DNA of 44,481 nt from contig URCI01000022.1 of the NCBI GenBank assembly GCA_900546345.1, positions 1 through 44,481 on the forward strand. Reading direction: 5' to 3'. The stretch is from an uncultured Prevotella sp. (GTDB lineage: Bacteria > Bacteroidota > Bacteroidia > Bacteroidales > Bacteroidaceae). Made by a program: the position numbers and the translations under genes. Below are positions 42,556-44,481 of this stretch, one piece after another (position 1 is the stretch's first letter; each line of letters starts with the position of its first letter). The notes beneath the pieces are model-generated. The model was given only the letters and a program-made list of their open reading frames with translations, made no database searches and was not told the DNA's origin.

Positions 42556-44474
42556 TTCGCGTTATTATGGTCTATTGATTGCGATGCGGAAGGCTTGTAC
42601 ACCTTCTCATAATAATTCACATAAGCCTGGTTGCACAGACGTGTGCCACCGGGTGTAGGATAGTGTCCGGAGAAATACCAGTCACCCGGATGGTTGGGGA
42701 TCGCCTGGTGCAGACCGTCGAGACTCTGATAGACAATGTCGATCGGGGTCGTCATGCCCTCGGGACGTAGCATCTCCACGATCTTATGGTTGATCTCGTC
42801 GACAGTAAACGGGGCATAGATGTCGCGCACGGCATTCTGCATTTCCTCACGTGGCTTTGCCAGTTCTGCAAGGCACTCTTTATATACTTTCTCAAGTACA
42901 TTTTCCATACCACGCTCCTTGAGCAGGGCTACAGTAGCACGGAAGACACAGAACTCCTCCAGACGAGGCATGTCGATGCCATAGTAGTCGGGATAGCGAA
43001 TTTGCGGTGCGGAGCTGACCATGACGATCTTCTTAGGATGAAGACGGTCAAGGATATGGAGAATACTCTCCTTGAGTGTGGTACCGCGGACAATACTGTC
43101 GTCGATGATGACGAGGTTGTCGACATACGGTACAAGGGAGCCGTAGGTGATGTCGTAGACATGAGCCGCAAGATCATTGCGAGCATTGCCCTCAGTGATG
43201 AACGTGCGAAGCTTGATGTCTTTCCATGCCACCTTCTCGCAGCGTACAGACTCGCTGAGTATGTCAAGGAGTTCCTCGTGTGTCGGCGTATGGCCGAGAT
43301 TCTCGAGGCACTCTATTTTCTTATCGATGACATGCTTCTTGAAACCGTCGAGCAAGCCATAGAAAGCAGACTCAGCGGTATTGGGGATGAAGGAGAACAC
43401 GGTGTGGCGCGTGTCGCCGTTGATAGACTTCAAAATAGCGGGGACAAGCTGCTCGCCGAGTTTCTTGCGCTCACGATAGATATCCTGATCAGAACCACGG
43501 GAGAAATAGATACGCTCAAAGGAGCAAGCTGTATTGCTCAACGGCTCAAGGATCTTCTTGATCACCGTCTCACCATTACTGCGAACGATCAGTGCCGTTC
43601 CGGGCATGAGTTCTTGAACATCATCGTATTCAATATCGAAAGTTGTCTGCAATACAGGTCGCTCAGAAGCAAGCACGACCACCTCATCGTTCTTATAATA
43701 GAATGCGGGACGAATGCCGTGAGGATCACGCATGGCAAACATCTCGCCGCTGCCGGTGATACCCGTCACCACATAACCTCCATCGAAATGCTTCATCGTT
43801 GTTTTCAGCACGTTCTCCATCTTGACGTGCTCATCGATGTAGCGTGTGATATTCTGATCTTCCAGCCCTTGTTTCTTTGCCTCACGGAAATTACGCTCCA
43901 CCTCACGGTCAAGCCGGTGTCCCATGAGTTCAAGCATGATATAGCTGTCGCTGTAGATGCGGGGACACTGTCCTTGACGTGTGAGTTCCTCAAAGACCTC
44001 CTCTACATTGGTCATATTGTAGTTGCCGCAGAGACAAAGGTTCTTGGCTCTCCAATTGTTGCGACGAAGGAACGGATGGACATATTTCAGTCCACTCTTA
44101 CCAGTGGTGGAGTAACGGAGATGGCCCATATAGAGTTCACCAGCAAAAGGAATCTCTTGGAGGCTGGACTCTTCAAAGTCACTATTCTCCTTGACCACTT
44201 GATTGATTTGCCGGTTGGCAGAGCCAAAGATCTCAGTAATGGCATTAGGCCCTTCCGCACGTTCACGAAACATATATTCGTTGCCCGGCTGAGTGTTGAG
44301 CTTGACGGAGGCAATACCTGCGCCTTCCTGTCCACGGTTGTGCTGTTTCTCCATCATCAGATAGAGCTTGCCCAAACCATATCTCCACGTACCGTATTTC
44401 TCCTGATAGTAACTAAGAGGTTTAAGGAGCCGCACCAAAGCCACTCCACAGTCTTCGTGAATGTTGTTTTCCAT
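42552..44474 (-). CDS. Divergent PurF-like amidophosphoribosyltransferase homologue
   Basis: A 640-residue protein combining an N-terminal class II glutaminase domain and a phosphoribosyltransferase domain, as in PurF, but about 130 residues longer. The ATG at 44474 leaves a 8-residue propeptide before Cys9, the expected nucleophile (HEDCGVALV). Kept are HNRGQEGAGI, HLRYSTTG and the PRPP loop DDSIVRGTT (458-466). Changed are the oxyanion region (CGN at 149-151 where PurF has HNGN), the PPi loop (PNTA at 364-367 for PDSS) and the segment after RTFI, where PurF has its catalytic loop. An extra C-terminal part (about 545-640) is rich in Pro, Tyr and Asn. It is translationally coupled to carA, so a link to carbamoyl-phosphate or glutamine metabolism is likely; true PurF activity is uncertain. 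Confidence 0.8.
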   Translation of the reverse strand: MENNIHEDCGVALVRLLKPLSYYQEKYGTWRYGLGKLYLMMEKQHNRGQEGAGIASVKLNTQPGNEYMFRERAEGPNAITEIFGSANRQINQVVKENSDFEESSLQEIPFAGELYMGHLRYSTTGKSGLKYVHPFLRRNNWRAKNLCLCGNYNMTNVEEVFEELTRQGQCPRIYSDSYIMLELMGHRLDREVERNFREAKKQGLEDQNITRYIDEHVKMENVLKTTMKHFDGGYVVTGITGSGEMFAMRDPHGIRPAFYYKNDEVVVLASERPVLQTTFDIEYDDVQELMPGTALIVRSNGETVIKKILEPLSNTACSFERIYFSRGSDQDIYRERKKLGEQLVPAILKSINGDTRHTVFSFIPNTAESAFYGLLDGFKKHVIDKKIECLENLGHTPTHEELLDILSESVRCEKVAWKDIKLRTFITEGNARNDLAAHVYDITYGSLVPYVDNLVIIDDSIVRGTTLKESILHILDRLHPKKIVMVSSAPQIRYPDYYGIDMPRLEEFCVFRATVALLKERGMENVLEKVYKECLAELAKPREEMQNAVRDIYAPFTVDEINHKIVEMLRPEGMTTPIDIVYQSLDGLHQAIPNHPGDWYFSGHYPTPGGTRLCNQAYVNYYEKVYKPSASQSIDHNNAK

Positions 44475-44481
44475 CAACGAT

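Overview
The window looks like chromosomal core DNA of a Bacteroidetes, most likely Prevotella or Segatella. The reasons are several Bacteroidetes-type promoters (TAnnTTTG at about -7), weak or absent Shine-Dalgarno sequences, a Nudix-family arabinose regulator, an lspA-DUF4296 pair, a DUF5686 outer-membrane protein and a eukaryote-like isoleucyl-tRNA synthetase. I see no rRNA, tRNA, phage, insertion sequence, CRISPR array or defence locus. The genus is an inference.

Layout. 0.3-5.2 kb (+): an ABC-F ATPase, grpE-dnaJ and folC. 5.3-9.0 kb (+): a galactose block (cytosolic galM, a GluP/FucP-type transporter, galK) closed by a strong terminator. 9.0-9.7 kb: a 0.69-kb gene-free stretch with a 22-bp periodic repeat array. 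9.7-20.0 kb (+): an arabinose operon consisting of lipoprotein mutarotase, sodium/sugar symporter, Nudix regulator AraR, araD, araA, an FGGY kinase (araB), transketolase and rpiB. It carries L-arabinose from import through ribulose-5-P epimerisation into the non-oxidative pentose phosphate pathway. 20.1-28.0 kb (-): a C69 peptidase, nadC (behind an ATTCATC heptamer array), a DUF4296 lipoprotein, lspA and ileS. 28.1-32.6 kb (+): engB, a second, canonical ABC-F ATPase and a DUF5686 protein. 32.7-35.7 kb: a WecB-like epimerase homologue (-), a small membrane protein (+), tcdA (+) and a small helicase-associated-domain protein (-). 35.8-37.9 kb (-): a copper operon, copZ-copA. 38.2-44.5 kb (-): a PurF-like protein, carA and carB, translationally or closely coupled.

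Most genes are ordinary housekeeping or sugar catabolism. The unusual content lies in specific proteins and repeats. (1) The first ABC-F ATPase has lost one entire composite ATP site (Walker A2, Walker B2 glutamate and the opposing signature 1) while the other is intact. (2) The WecB-like protein has replaced three of the four residues regarded as catalytic in E. coli WecB. (3) The copper ATPase has only 41 residues where the nucleotide-binding domain should be. (4) The PurF-like protein coupled to carAB has altered glutaminase and phosphoribosyltransferase motifs. (5) Two short-period repeat arrays, and several near-perfect hairpins between genes of the sugar operons, have no assigned role. 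No wholly new multi-gene system is evident, and all functional statements are read from sequence and family knowledge without database searches.
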